DNA of 64,000 nucleotides from an uncultured Thermomicrobiaceae bacterium (GCA_938082375.1 CALKCJ010000026.1:1-64000), one strand, 5' to 3'. Numbered from the stretch's first letter, positions 35,528 through 46,266 are shown. Made by a program: numbers and translations. Notes: generated by a model not told the origin, from the sequence alone.

Positions 35528-37053
35528 TACCGTGCCTCAACGACCTCGGCACCTAACCGGCTCAACAGCACGTCATACCGCTCAGGCCAAACCCCTGGGT
35601 GCCACTCGAACCGTGCGCGCTCGAAGTACTGCACGACCATGCCGTCTTCGCTGAACTCCTCGCTGATCGGGTAGCCGAACAGGGCCAACCCGCCGAACTC
35701 TTCCCAATAAGCGCGGAAGCCGGCACACAGGTTGTGGCCGGTCTCAGGGAAGTAGCGGCAGTCGGTGCGGTCGATTGGAACAGCCGACTGGAAAGGCGGC
35801 TCGGCCTCTCGCCCGGCAACGCGCTCGGCGCCGAGGCGGCCGAGCAGCACGAGCGCGTTGCCATCGGCCCTTCGGTGCAGTTCGAAGCGGGCGCGCTCGA
35901 AGTACTGCACTGCCAGGTTGAGGGCCGGGTCGTAGTACGGTCTGGTCAGCGGGTAGCCGAAGTTGGCCAGGCCACCGTGCGATTCCCAGAAGCTACGGAA
36001 AGCGTCGCACAGGTTGTGACGCGTGAGCGGCTCGTACGTGCACCGCTCAGGGGCTCCGGACAGCTCGTCGGACTGCGCCCAACCGAGCGGCGGGACATCG
36101 GAATGCATGACGGGCAGTACCCGCCCGGCGAGAGCCGGGATGGCCTGGAGGGTGGCGAGCAGGTTGTCGTCCGGGGCATCGTCGCGCCAGCGGAGAGCGC
36201 CACTCGGGTTCTGGAAGCGGGCGAGCGCGTCGAGGGCATAGCGCCAGCCCGAGCTATTCGGGTCGCTGCCAGCTGCCAGGATCGCCTGGACAGCCAGCGC
36301 GGTCGAGTTGGCGTCGCCGACCAGCGGCTCAGTGGATGGCTGGTAGGCGAACGAGCCATCGGCGGCCTGCGTCGAGCGAAGGTAGTCCAGGGCAGCCGCG
36401 ATCGCCTGGTGATCGCGTGGGAGCCCGGCGGCGATCAGCGCCTGGATGACGATCGCTGTGGTGTTGCTGTCTCCGGCGCCGGGGGCGGTGCTGCCGTCCC
36501 AAGCCCAGCTCCCATCGGGTGTCTGGCGGCTCAAGACCGCCTCGATCGCTGCTGGTGGCACGTGAGGTGCGCTGTCAAAAGTCGCCATCGCCACGGCCAT
36601 GAGGGCGTAGGCGTTGGTGAAGAGCTGCGGGTCGTAGACCCCCGTCTGCGAGTCGTAGGTGTCTTGAATGCGTGCGATCAGATCCACGCCGCCGAACTGC
36701 CGTGGATCTGCCCCGGCGGCCATGGCAGCAAGCGCCAGCTTGGCGGCGCCACCCGTAGTCGAACTGTATGACTGGGCCTGAGCGAGCAGGTAATCGAGTG
36801 GACTCCTGCCCTCAGTCGTCACGCTCTCGACAGGAATACCGGCGGCGACAAGCGCATACACCGCGTCGGCTGTCGTCGAAGGGTCACTCTCGCCGCTGAA
36901 TCCAACGAAGCCGCCGTCGGCACGCTGCTGGCCACGCAGCCATTCCAGCGCATCGGCGAGAGCGATAGCCGGGCCCAAGTTGGCCGAGGCCGGCGAGGCC
37001 GGTAGGAGCACCAGTGAAAGAGTAACGATGAGCACCATTAGCAAATGTCGCAC
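35527..37053 (-). CDS. Secreted alpha/alpha-barrel protein resembling transcobalamin/intrinsic-factor alpha-domain
   Basis: This 508-residue protein has a signal peptide cleaved near 'PASPASA-N' (residue 24). Residues 25-340 form prenyltransferase/squalene-oxidase-type repeats: 'ALEWLRGQQRADGGFVG', 'AVLSRQTPDGSWAWDG', 'ALDYLRSTQAADGSFAYQ' and 'ALDALARFQNPSGALRW'. This barrel fold is shared with the B12-binding alpha-domain of transcobalamin and intrinsic factor. Residues 355-508 hold two copies of a Chloroflexota surface repeat ('NLC..FR.(F/Y)W...GGLA.FGYP', 'VQYFERARFE.H'). GTG 37053 has GGAGGAG four bases upstream. It is the first gene after the cobalamin riboswitch, so B12 capture outside the cell is the favoured role. 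Confidence 0.82.
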   Translation of the reverse strand: MRHLLMVLIVTLSLVLLPASPASANLGPAIALADALEWLRGQQRADGGFVGFSGESDPSTTADAVYALVAAGIPVESVTTEGRSPLDYLLAQAQSYSSTTGGAAKLALAAMAAGADPRQFGGVDLIARIQDTYDSQTGVYDPQLFTNAYALMAVAMATFDSAPHVPPAAIEAVLSRQTPDGSWAWDGSTAPGAGDSNTTAIVIQALIAAGLPRDHQAIAAALDYLRSTQAADGSFAYQPSTEPLVGDANSTALAVQAILAAGSDPNSSGWRYALDALARFQNPSGALRWRDDAPDDNLLATLQAIPALAGRVLPVMHSDVPPLGWAQSDELSGAPERCTYEPLTRHNLCDAFRSFWESHGGLANFGYPLTRPYYDPALNLAVQYFERARFELHRRADGNALVLLGRLGAERVAGREAEPPFQSAVPIDRTDCRYFPETGHNLCAGFRAYWEEFGGLALFGYPISEEFSEDGMVVQYFERARFEWHPGVWPERYDVLLSRLGAEVVEAR

Positions 37054-37240
37054 GGTTCTCCTCCGTTTCACGTTCGTCCAATGGCAACAGTTCAGGGTGG
37101 CCATCGGGCACGCATCCTCGCTTCCGTGGCGCCAACCAGCCGACGGATCCCTTCTGGTCAATCCGAGGTGTCGTCGTGCTGACCGGCGACGGACAGCGGA
37201 AGCGACGACCATCGTTCTTTTCGATTCACGCTCGACGACC

Positions 37241-37270
37241 AAAAAGAAACAGCCCGCACGGGGCGGGCTG
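37241..37270 (-). terminator. Intrinsic terminator (attenuator) below the cobalamin riboswitch
   Basis: Minus-strand CAGCCCGC (37270-37263) pairs with GCGGGCTG (37257-37250) around the loop CCCGT. The U-rich tract GTTTCTTTTT follows. It lies between the riboswitch and the first gene, as expected for transcriptional attenuation by B12. Confidence 0.88.
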
Positions 37271-37341
37271 CCGGTGGTTTACTGTGTTGAGGCACAGCGT
37301 GTCACTGGCGTCCTCCCCCCTTAGCTCGAGGCAGGTCGGAC

Positions 37342-37496
37342 ACGGCGGCGATGGTAGACCTGGCTTCGCCACGCTGTCGGCGTGGCGTCACAGTTGCGGC
37401 ACAGCCCCGGACTTGCACCGGCGTTCCCCCGTGTGAGCCGACCCACACCAGCTCGTGCTTGCGTGAACGAGGTGAGGGGTCGACACCCGCCGCCGT
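37342..37496 (-). ncRNA. Cobalamin riboswitch
   Basis: On the minus strand the conserved core GCCGGTGCAAGTCCGGGGCT, then GTGCCGCAACTGTGACGCC, occupies about 37424-37383. This matches the 'GGTGcaAaTCCGgGGCtG.GCCCGCAACTGT' core of the B12 riboswitch. A B12-box-like GAAGCCAGGTCTACC follows at about 37367-37353. The closing stem P1 pairs ACGGCGGCG (37496-37488) with CGCCGCCGT (37350-37342), a perfect 9 bp helix. The attenuator hairpin is 72 nt downstream. It is predicted to shut off the transcobalamin-like/ECF operon when B12 is abundant. Confidence 0.92.
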
Positions 37497-37549
37497 CTCG
37501 CTGACCGGCAATGGTAACGTGCGCACTGGCCGAATGGCCTCACGGCTCT

Positions 37550-37578
37550 ATCTTCGTTGTGCGTGCTACCGCTGTCAA
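37550..37578 (-). promoter_or_regulatory. Promoter of the riboswitch operon
   Basis: Minus-strand TTGACA (37573-37578) and GAAGAT (37550-37555) are 17 bp apart. The start point near 37543 would put the riboswitch P1 stem about 47 nt into the transcript. Confidence 0.6.
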
Positions 37579-37684
37579 GGGCGTTTCCACGCTCACCCCT
37601 CCTTGGACAGGAGGGCGCGGTGGCGGTAGACTGGCCGTGTTGAGCGCTCAGCACGCGCGTGGCACCAGCGAAAGGGGGAGCGCG

Positions 37685-38065
37685 GTGACCGGCCTGACCT
37701 GCAGCTACCGCGAATTCCTGTCGGCGGTCATCTCACCAATGGCGCTCTCGCTGCTGGAGCGGCTGACGCCGGTCATTACTGACATCTACCAGCTCGATGC
37801 CCTGCTCGAAGCCGAACTGCCGCTCGAGCAGCGCGCCGCGCTGGCCGAGCGGTTCACCGACCGCTTGCGCCGGATCGTGGCGTTGTTACCACCGCACGTC
37901 AGCCCGATGCCCAACGAGATCTTCACCGCGGTGGAGTTCCTGCTCTACGAGGTGCGCGGCGAGCCGATCCGGATCGGCCTGGCGATCGCGCGGCTGGAAG
38001 AGCTGGCGGAGGAGTTCCGGGCCGATCCGCTCTTGCACAGCTTGATCTCCGGCCGGGCGAACTGA
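37685..38065 (+). CDS. Small helical protein of unknown function
   Basis: The frame is open from 37511, but GTG 37685 is chosen because GGGGGAGC lies nine bases upstream, giving 126 residues. The sequence is helical ('ISPMALSLLERLTPVITDIYQLDALLEAELPLEQRAALAERFTDRLRRIVALLPPHVSP...') with no cysteine-rich, catalytic or membrane motif. I do not recognise it. It lies on the strand opposite the riboswitch operon and converges with the RNase Z gene, with nine bases between stops. Confidence 0.6.
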   Translation: MTGLTCSYREFLSAVISPMALSLLERLTPVITDIYQLDALLEAELPLEQRAALAERFTDRLRRIVALLPPHVSPMPNEIFTAVEFLLYEVRGEPIRIGLAIARLEELAEEFRADPLLHSLISGRAN

Positions 38066-38074
38066 CCCGACCGG

Positions 38075-38986
38075 CTAGTCCTCCTGGTAGCGCAGCGTCA
38101 CCGTCCGGTGCGGCTGGCCGAGCTCAGTCGCCGGAAAGATCTGGCGCGCCAGTGGCAGCCAGACCTCGGGATCCTGCAGCGCCGGGCTGAAGTGCGTCAG
38201 CCAGAGCCAGCGGGCGCCGGCTTCGGCCGCCAGTTGCGCGGCCTCTTGGAAGAGCAGGTGTCCTCGCTCGATCGCTCGCGGTAGCTCCGCCGGGTCACCG
38301 TACATGCCCTCGCAGACGAGCAGGTCGGCGTCGTGGACGAAGGCTGGCAGCTCCGGGGTCGGCCGGGTATCGGTGACGAAGGCCACCTTCAGCCCGCGCC
38401 GGGGCGGGCCGAGCACGGCTTCGGGCGGTACCAGGCGTCCCCCGACCTCGATTGTCTCGCCGCGCTGTAGCCGACTCCAGAGTTCGACCGGCACGCCGAG
38501 CTCCCGGGCCCGCTCGGCGTCGAAGCGCGGGGCGCGCGGGCGCTCGAACATGTAGGCTAGGCACGGTATGCGATGGGCGACCGGCAGCGCGCGCAGCACC
38601 ATCCCACCGGGGAGCAGCTGCTCTGATTCGCCCTCTATCTCGACCACCTCGACCGGGAACGGCAGGAGCGGGACGACGATGCACAGCCCAGCCACGGCGG
38701 CCCGAGTGCCAGTGGGGCCGAAGATGGTAACCGGTTCAGTGCGGTCGGCGTAGGCGAGGGAGAACAGAATACCGGGCAGGCCAGCGACATGGTCGGCATG
38801 GAGGTGGGTAAGGACAATGGTGTCGAGGTCACGGAAGCCCCAGTTCGTGTAGCGCCAGCTGATTTGAGTCCCCTCGCCGCAATCGCAGAGGACGACGTGC
38901 CCCTCGCAGCGGAGGAGCAAGGCGGAAAGCCACCGGCCAGGAAGCGGCATCATGCCGCCGGTGCCGAGCAGGCAAACATCGAGCAT
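38075..38986 (-). CDS. rnz: Ribonuclease Z family metallo-beta-lactamase hydrolase
   Basis: This 303-residue protein has the RNase Z layout. '[36 protein letters not shown]' precedes the metal motif H61-x-H63-x-D65-H66 in '[15 protein letters not shown]', and 'VAFVTDTRP' and 'WLTHFSP' supply later ligands. A family-typical exosite-like region ('[26 protein letters not shown]') binds tRNA in known enzymes. It would remove 3' trailers from pre-tRNA, which suits genes without encoded CCA such as the tRNA-Ser(CGA) here. ATG 38986 has GGAG seven bases upstream. Confidence 0.88.
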   Translation of the reverse strand: MLDVCLLGTGGMMPLPGRWLSALLLRCEGHVVLCDCGEGTQISWRYTNWGFRDLDTIVLTHLHADHVAGLPGILFSLAYADRTEPVTIFGPTGTRAAVAGLCIVVPLLPFPVEVVEIEGESEQLLPGGMVLRALPVAHRIPCLAYMFERPRAPRFDAERARELGVPVELWSRLQRGETIEVGGRLVPPEAVLGPPRRGLKVAFVTDTRPTPELPAFVHDADLLVCEGMYGDPAELPRAIERGHLLFQEAAQLAAEAGARWLWLTHFSPALQDPEVWLPLARQIFPATELGQPHRTVTLRYQED

Positions 38987-39045
38987 CACCTATCTCCACC
39001 AGTGATGAGCGTCACAGCGTGATGGGTTCATCACTCGTTGTGTGC

Positions 39046-39753
39046 TCAGGTTCGTGGCGGGGAGACCATCCCTGTCCGGGCAAACGCGCTCGCGCGGGCT
39101 TCGGCCTGGGCGATCATCTCGGATGGAATGGGCCGTGCCCCGCCGATCGCCTCTGCCAGAAGGACAATGCGCGCGGCTTCCTCAACCGCGATGGCTACGC
39201 GGAGGGCATGGCTCAGATCGCGACCGAACGCGAGCAGCCCGTGGTTCGCGAGCAAGACCGCCCAAACGCCTTTCTCCGACTCCGCCAGGATGTTCCCGAC
39301 GCTGACCTCCGACCCCCTGGGCGCATAGCCGGCAACGGGGACAGAGGTTGTGACCCCCACACGAACCAGCGCCTCGTAGCACGGCTCGATCGGGCGGCCG
39401 GCCAGCGCGAAGGCGGTTGCGTGCGGCGAGTGCGTGTGGATAATCGCTCCCACCTCGGAGCGCTGGCGATAGATCGCCGTGTGCATCTCCACGATCTCAT
39501 GCGTCGCTGGGTCGAGGAAGCCCTCGAGGAGCCTGCCGTGCGGATCGAGGAGGGCCAGATCGCGTAGTGTGACACGGTCGAGCGAGCTGTGGGCGCTGAC
39601 CAAGACGTGGCCGGTCTCCGGCACGCGCGCCGAGAGGTTGCCGTGGAGCGAGGGCGAGAGAACATCCCGTGCGACGAGCTGCTCGGCTGCGCCGACAAGC
39701 TGGACGGCGATATCGTGCGTTGGGCCGGAATTGAAGCGGGAACGCTGGCTCAT
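39046..39753 (-). CDS. Class II aldolase/adducin-family protein
   Basis: This 235-residue protein has the fuculose-aldolase fold motifs 'LSPSLHGNLSARVPETGHVLVSAHSS', 'THEIVEMHTAIYRQRSEVGAIIHTHSPHATAFA' (Zn ligands H106 and H108, catalytic Glu at 86 or 89) and 'LLANHGLLAFG' with the third Zn histidine. It probably performs reversible aldol cleavage or related decarboxylation of a sugar phosphate or acid; the substrate is unknown. ATG 39753 has AAAGGAGG upstream. It is divergent from the ggt gene. Confidence 0.9.
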   Translation of the reverse strand: MSQRSRFNSGPTHDIAVQLVGAAEQLVARDVLSPSLHGNLSARVPETGHVLVSAHSSLDRVTLRDLALLDPHGRLLEGFLDPATHEIVEMHTAIYRQRSEVGAIIHTHSPHATAFALAGRPIEPCYEALVRVGVTTSVPVAGYAPRGSEVSVGNILAESEKGVWAVLLANHGLLAFGRDLSHALRVAIAVEEAARIVLLAEAIGGARPIPSEMIAQAEARASAFARTGMVSPPRT

Positions 39754-39876
39754 GGATGCCTCCTTTGGCGTGGTCTCCCGATGTCCTCGCTGATGCTACC
39801 ACGAGGCGTCCGACGTTTACGGATGGTAGGATGCGTAGAGGTTGGCCGAAGCGCGAGTTGTTGTGGAGCAGGGGCG

Positions 39877-41490
39877 ATGGGTGTGATCGGCCGAGGGCGG
39901 ACAGGGCGTCCAACCACTCTCGCAACCGACGGAATGATTGCCACGCCGCATTACCTGGCGAGCGTCGCTGGCTTGCGGGTGCTGCAGGAGGGGGGCAATG
40001 CGGTCGACGCAGCCGTGGCGGCGAACGCCGTGCTCACCGTGGTGTACCCGAACCAGTGTTCACTGGGAGGCGATGCGTTCTTTCTGATCTGGGAGCCACG
40101 GGAGGAGAGACTGCTGGCGCTGAACGGCAGTGGCCGAGCGCCAGCGCAGGCAAGCCTTGACGCGCTGGAGGCGGCAGGTTATTCGGCGATGCCGCAGCGT
40201 GGGCCTTGGGCAGTCACGGTTCCGGGAGTCGTGGACGCCTGGGCAACGGCGCTCGCACGCTGCGGTAGCCGGCCGCTAGCAGAACTCCTTCAATCGGCCA
40301 TCGAGTACGCCGAACGCGGCTTTCCGGTTACCCGGCTGCTGAGCGCTGCAATTGAGGAGATGGAGGGCCTACTCCGCGCCCAGCCAGCGGCATCCCGCCA
40401 GTTTCTACCGGATGGCCGTCCGCCTCGACCGGGCGAGCGGCTGGTACAGCCAGACCTGGCTCGCTCGCTCCGCCTGCTGGCGGAATACGGCCCGGATGCG
40501 TTCTACCGTGGCCCGATCGCTGAGGCAATCGTCCAGACGATTCGAGCTGCTGGCGGAGTGATGGGACTCGACGATCTCGCGCAGCACTGCTCGACCTGGG
40601 TGGAGCCGATCTCAACCACGTATCGCGGAGTAGAACTTGTGGAGCTACCCCCGAATACCCAGGGGGTGACTGCTTTGCAGATGGCCAACATAGCCGAGGG
40701 GTATAAGGTGGCCGATTTCGGATGGGGCAGTGCCGATCTACTCCATCTGATGGTGGAAGCGAAAAAACTGGCCTTTGCCGATCGCGACCGCTACGTGGGA
40801 GACCTGGACTTTGTCCAGGTTCCGCTCTCGCGCTTGCTCGACAAGCACTATGCTGAGGAGCTGCGACGACAGATCGATCCCGAGCGAGCCATGTCGCCCA
40901 GTACCGTGACCTGGGACAACGACACGGTCTACCTGTGCGCAGTCGACCGAGAGGGGCGAGCGGTCTCGCTCATCCAGAGTATCTTTCAGTCATTCGGCAG
41001 TGGTCTTGTGGCCGAGACCACTGGCATTGTCCTGCAGAACCGGGGAGCTTCCTTCACGCTCGACTCGTCTTCGCCGAACTGCCTGGCGCCAGGGAAGCGG
41101 CCGATGCACACCCTGATCCCTGCCATGTTGCTGCGCGATGGCCGGCCATGGGTCGTCTTTGGCAGCATGGGTGGTCACGGCCAGCCGCAGATCCAGATTC
41201 AGATCGTCACGAACCTAGTCGACTTCGGGATGGAGCCGCAGGCCGCGATCGAGGCGCCTCGCTGGCTGAGCCGTCTCGAACCGGGAGAAACGGCGGAGAC
41301 GCTCTACCTCGAGCCCGGCTTCGACGTCGTTGAGGCTGAGAAGCTCGAGCGGCGCGGCCACCGCGTTCGGTGGGTCGACCAGTGGGACTCGCTGATGGGC
41401 CATGCACAAATGATCCGAGTCGACCGCGAGCGAGGCGTGCTGGAGGGGGCAGCCGACCCGCGCGCAGAGGGGTACGCGCTGGGCTGGTAG
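39877..41490 (+). CDS. ggt: Gamma-glutamyltransferase (gamma-glutamyl hydrolase family)
   Basis: This 537-residue Ntn-hydrolase precursor starts at ATG 39877. It has 'GMIATPHYLASVAGLRVLQEGGNAVDAAVAANAVLTVVYPNQCSLGGDAFFLIW' and self-cleaves before T350 in 'DNDTVYLCAVDREGRAVSLIQS'. The canonical small-subunit start is TTH, here TVY. 'GKRPMHTLIPAMLLRDGRPWVVFGSMGGHGQPQ' binds the gamma-glutamyl group. No signal peptide is visible, so a cytoplasmic form is likely. The substrate could be glutathione or another gamma-glutamyl or cephalosporin-like amide. Confidence 0.92.
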   Translation: MGVIGRGRTGRPTTLATDGMIATPHYLASVAGLRVLQEGGNAVDAAVAANAVLTVVYPNQCSLGGDAFFLIWEPREERLLALNGSGRAPAQASLDALEAAGYSAMPQRGPWAVTVPGVVDAWATALARCGSRPLAELLQSAIEYAERGFPVTRLLSAAIEEMEGLLRAQPAASRQFLPDGRPPRPGERLVQPDLARSLRLLAEYGPDAFYRGPIAEAIVQTIRAAGGVMGLDDLAQHCSTWVEPISTTYRGVELVELPPNTQGVTALQMANIAEGYKVADFGWGSADLLHLMVEAKKLAFADRDRYVGDLDFVQVPLSRLLDKHYAEELRRQIDPERAMSPSTVTWDNDTVYLCAVDREGRAVSLIQSIFQSFGSGLVAETTGIVLQNRGASFTLDSSSPNCLAPGKRPMHTLIPAMLLRDGRPWVVFGSMGGHGQPQIQIQIVTNLVDFGMEPQAAIEAPRWLSRLEPGETAETLYLEPGFDVVEAEKLERRGHRVRWVDQWDSLMGHAQMIRVDRERGVLEGAADPRAEGYALGW

Positions 41491-41499
41491 GAGGCGGCG

Positions 41500-42027
41500 C
41501 TAGCCCTCGATCCAGGGGAGGTGACCGTTATCGTGAGGGCAGACGTGCCCCTCAGGGCCGATGACGGCTCCGCAACGGGGGCACCGGGGTCGGCCGGCTG
41601 CGACGATGGCAGCAATCTGGCGCGCGAGGGCCTTGGCCGCCGGGAGGGTCGCACGCCCGGCGAAAACCGGATCATCCTCGTCCGCTTGCTCGATATCGTG
41701 GGCGAAAATGGCGATCTGACGCCGTTCCTCGTCGTAGCCGATGGCCATCTTGCTCACCAGGTATTCGGGTGCCGAAGCAGGCACCGGCTGGCTAAGGCGC
41801 GCCGGCTGCTCCGGTATCCGGCTGCGGATGAGGCCAGCTGTGCGGAGCTGCTCGATCAGTTGCTCGATGGCCAAGCCGAGCGCCTGGAGTTGCTCCTTTT
41901 CCATCCAGAGGGAGATGACGTCGGTGCCAGAGCCGGCGATCAGCCGAAAGCGGCGTTGTCCTGGCTGGCCGATCGCCTCGGCTTCGAGCACGGTTAACTG
42001 CTCGTACTCATGGCGACGTGCAGGCAT
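41500..42027 (-). CDS. DUF3090 family protein
   Basis: This 175-residue protein opens 'YEQLTVLEAEAIGQPGQRRFRLIAGSGTDVISLWMEKEQLQALGLAIEQLI'. It ends in a zinc-ribbon-like 'RPRCPRCGAVIGPEGHVCPHDNGH'. Both match DUF3090 as I know it from Actinobacteria and Chloroflexota. The four cysteines probably bind zinc. The function is unknown. It is convergent with ggt, with nine bases between stops. A long non-coding tract lies upstream. Confidence 0.87.
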   Translation of the reverse strand: MPARRHEYEQLTVLEAEAIGQPGQRRFRLIAGSGTDVISLWMEKEQLQALGLAIEQLIEQLRTAGLIRSRIPEQPARLSQPVPASAPEYLVSKMAIGYDEERRQIAIFAHDIEQADEDDPVFAGRATLPAAKALARQIAAIVAAGRPRCPRCGAVIGPEGHVCPHDNGHLPWIEG

Positions 42028-42786
42028 GGCTCCTTGCCTTCGCGGGCCGAAATTCCACCTGACGCCAGGATACTACAGGAGAGTGCGATCCGCCTGGAGG
42101 GAGACGAGCGCCGAGGCAGGTTCTCTCGGGCATGAGCTGGTGCCTCCTCGGCCACAGACAAGCGTAAGAGACACTGCTCTCGAGGAACACTGCCGACCCA
42201 GCTTGCGACGCGGCCTCGGTTCGGGGATACTGATGCCTGGCCAGTACAGGTCACCGTTTGAAAGGCCGCCGCTGGTGGGCGAGATTCCCCGGGGAGGGTC
42301 ATGGTGGTCGGCGAGACGTCGAGCGCTGGGCGGGGACTCCGCCGAACCCTGGAAGCTACCGCCTGCGTCAAGGCGAGCGAGCCTCCCCAGGGCATGGGCC
42401 GGTGATGGGTGTAGTCCACCGTCACCGAGCGTGTCGCAGCGTGCTGCGAGGGAGCGCTTGGACGCTGCGGCGGGCGGAACGCGCTCTCCTGCTATTTCCC
42501 AGACCGAGTTCTGCGCGGGATGATCGGATAAAATGATGAGGACGCTGGTTGCGTGCTCGGCGACAAGGTCGACCTGACGGTGATGCGGTTTACGCCTTAT
42601 CGCTTCGCCGTAGACCTCTGGTATATCTCTTCTGGCAGAGCGGGTATCCCGGTGCAGTTGCCGCGCGGGCCTGGGCCGAGCCGAGTGTGCGCTCGAGAGA
42701 TTACCTGGTAGGCGGATGAACCGGGTCGGCGGTGCGTGGTCGCGGGGTATGGTTATGGTAGTGGAGAGCCGTGAAGGGAGGCGCCG
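42028..42786. other. 759 bp gap with a chain of strong hairpins and no credible gene
   Basis: No frame here shows family features or a good ribosome site. The plus strand from 42329 to 42449 folds into four local hairpins: GGCGG (42329-42333) with CCGCC (42339-42343); CCCTGG (42347-42352) with CCAGGG (42387-42392), enclosing GCCT/AGGC; CGGTGA (42400-42405) with TCACCG (42422-42427), enclosing GGTG/CACC; TCGCAGC (42434-42440) with GCTGCGA (42443-42449). A TAAAAT -10-like box lies at 42529-42534. A structured RNA or a long leader for acs is possible. Confidence 0.5.
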
Positions 42787-44769
<1,983 letters not shown>

Positions 44770-44809
44770 GCGGCGGAGGCGTCACTGAGCGATTTAGAGG
44801 AGCATTCAC

Positions 44810-44871
44810 CCAGGCACCGTACTTGTGCGAGCGACGACGGATTTCCCTACCGCGTCAGGTACGGTGCCTGG
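44810..44871. repeat. 13 bp perfect inverted repeat with a 36 nt loop
   Basis: CCAGGCACCGTAC (44810-44822) and GTACGGTGCCTGG (44859-44871) are exact reverse complements. No T-tract follows on either strand, so it is not a standard intrinsic terminator. It lies in the 236 bp gap between acs and the glycosidase-like lipoprotein gene. Confidence 0.7.
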
Positions 44872-45005
44872 TGTAACTCTCCCCGTCGGGACGTGTGCAG
44901 CTACTCCGGCGCCGGAGCGAGGGGGATGACAGGGGAGCAGCTCTCCATGCGCTCGGTCGAACCTGTCGGATCGAGCCCGGGCCTTAGGGAAGGAGGTGCC
45001 CAGTC

Positions 45006-46205
45006 GTGAAGCGTCGGGGAGCACGAGCCTGGTTTGGTTGCCTGCTCCTCCTGACCCTTGTTGCCTGTCGAAGTGCACCCCCAACACCGTCTCCTCCTCT
45101 CGTCAGCCCAACCCCCGCAGCTCCCACGGCGGTCGGCACGTCGACCCCAGACGAGTCCGTGGCGCCCGCCTGGCAGGCGACGCGACAGGCGTTCGCCTAC
45201 GGGTTCAACGTCGCCTGGCGCGGCGACGATGCGGGTGATCAGTTCAACCAGCGCGCGGCTGAGATGGTCAAAGCAGCGGGCTTCCGCTGGGTTCGCGTGC
45301 AGGTCGAGTGGAAGGCGCTTGAGACGGAGCCAGGACGGTGGGATTTCAGACCTGTCGACCGCCTGGTCTCGGCCTATGCTCCGCACGGAATCTACATTCT
45401 AGCGTCCATCGTCGAGCCGCCCGAGTGGGCGCGCGATCCGTCGGGCGGAGAGCTTCTCGCGAACTATCAGACCTTCAAAGAGGCAATGCGTCGGCTGGCA
45501 CAGCGCTACCGCGGTCAGATCCAGGCGTGGGAAATCTGGAACGAGCAGAACCTTTCCTATGCCTATGGTGGATTGGTGAAGATCGAGCCGTATTGCCGGC
45601 TGCTCCAGGCCGGGTACGAGGGGGTCAAGGAGGCTGATCCAGGTATCCTGGTCGTGTTCGGCGGGCTGACGCCCACCGGGGTCGATGACCCCACCATCGC
45701 GATCGACGATGTGTCCTACCTCGAGCAGTTCTATCAGCTAGACGGGGGGAGATGCACGAAGTACTTCGACGTGCTCGGCGTCCACGCGAACGCGACGCAT
45801 AACCCACCTGATACGATGTGGCCCGACAATCCCGGCCCTGGCCCCGGATGGCGAGATCACCCCAGCTTCTATTTCCGGCGCGCCGAGCAGCTCCGGGCGG
45901 TGATGGAGAAGCATGGCGATGCCAGGCCGGTGTGGATTACCGAGTTCGGATGGACGACAGCGAATCCGGCGCCGGGCTACGAGTATGGCGCCAACGTGAG
46001 CGAACAGGAGCAGGCGCAGTACCTGGTGCGTGCCTTCGAGATCGCGCGTACCCAGTGGCCCTGGGTGACCGGGATGTTCGTCTGGAACCTGAACTTCTCG
46101 ACCATCGTCGGGCCGGATGACGAGAAAGGCCCCTGGTCGGTACTCAACTCGGACTGGAGCCCGAGGCCCGCCTACGAGGCGCTGAAGCAGATGCCGAAGT
46201 CGTAG
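45006..46205 (+). CDS. Clan GH-A glycosidase-like lipoprotein
   Basis: This 399-residue protein has a lipoprotein signal with lipobox 'LVAC' (C21) and a Pro/Thr-rich linker. A TIM-barrel domain begins near residue 60. Acid/base E180 in 'AWEIWNEQNLSY' and nucleophile E313 in 'VWITEFGWTT' match clan GH-A (GH5/GH39-like) enzymes. 'FRWVRVQVEWKALETEPGRWDF' is the typical first barrel segment. It is probably a surface enzyme acting on a beta-linked glycan; the substrate is unknown. GTG 45006 has AAGGAGG about eight bases upstream. Confidence 0.85.
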   Translation: MKRRGARAWFGCLLLLTLVACRSAPPTPSPPLVSPTPAAPTAVGTSTPDESVAPAWQATRQAFAYGFNVAWRGDDAGDQFNQRAAEMVKAAGFRWVRVQVEWKALETEPGRWDFRPVDRLVSAYAPHGIYILASIVEPPEWARDPSGGELLANYQTFKEAMRRLAQRYRGQIQAWEIWNEQNLSYAYGGLVKIEPYCRLLQAGYEGVKEADPGILVVFGGLTPTGVDDPTIAIDDVSYLEQFYQLDGGRCTKYFDVLGVHANATHNPPDTMWPDNPGPGPGWRDHPSFYFRRAEQLRAVMEKHGDARPVWITEFGWTTANPAPGYEYGANVSEQEQAQYLVRAFEIARTQWPWVTGMFVWNLNFSTIVGPDDEKGPWSVLNSDWSPRPAYEALKQMPKS

Positions 46206-46266
46206 GGCGCTCTGCCGCTCTGGCGCTGCGCAGTCGCACAGCGGCTACCCCAGCGGCGATACGGGC

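Noticed and set aside
42329-42400. c-di-AMP (ydaO) riboswitch
   Set aside because: Only one short block resembles the core. The GGGGGA-CC and GGGUGAAUC-type blocks are missing or out of order, so I list it only as an unexplained structured tract.
44810-44871. Intrinsic terminator of acs
   Set aside because: The loop is 36 nt and no T-tract follows the repeat on either strand.
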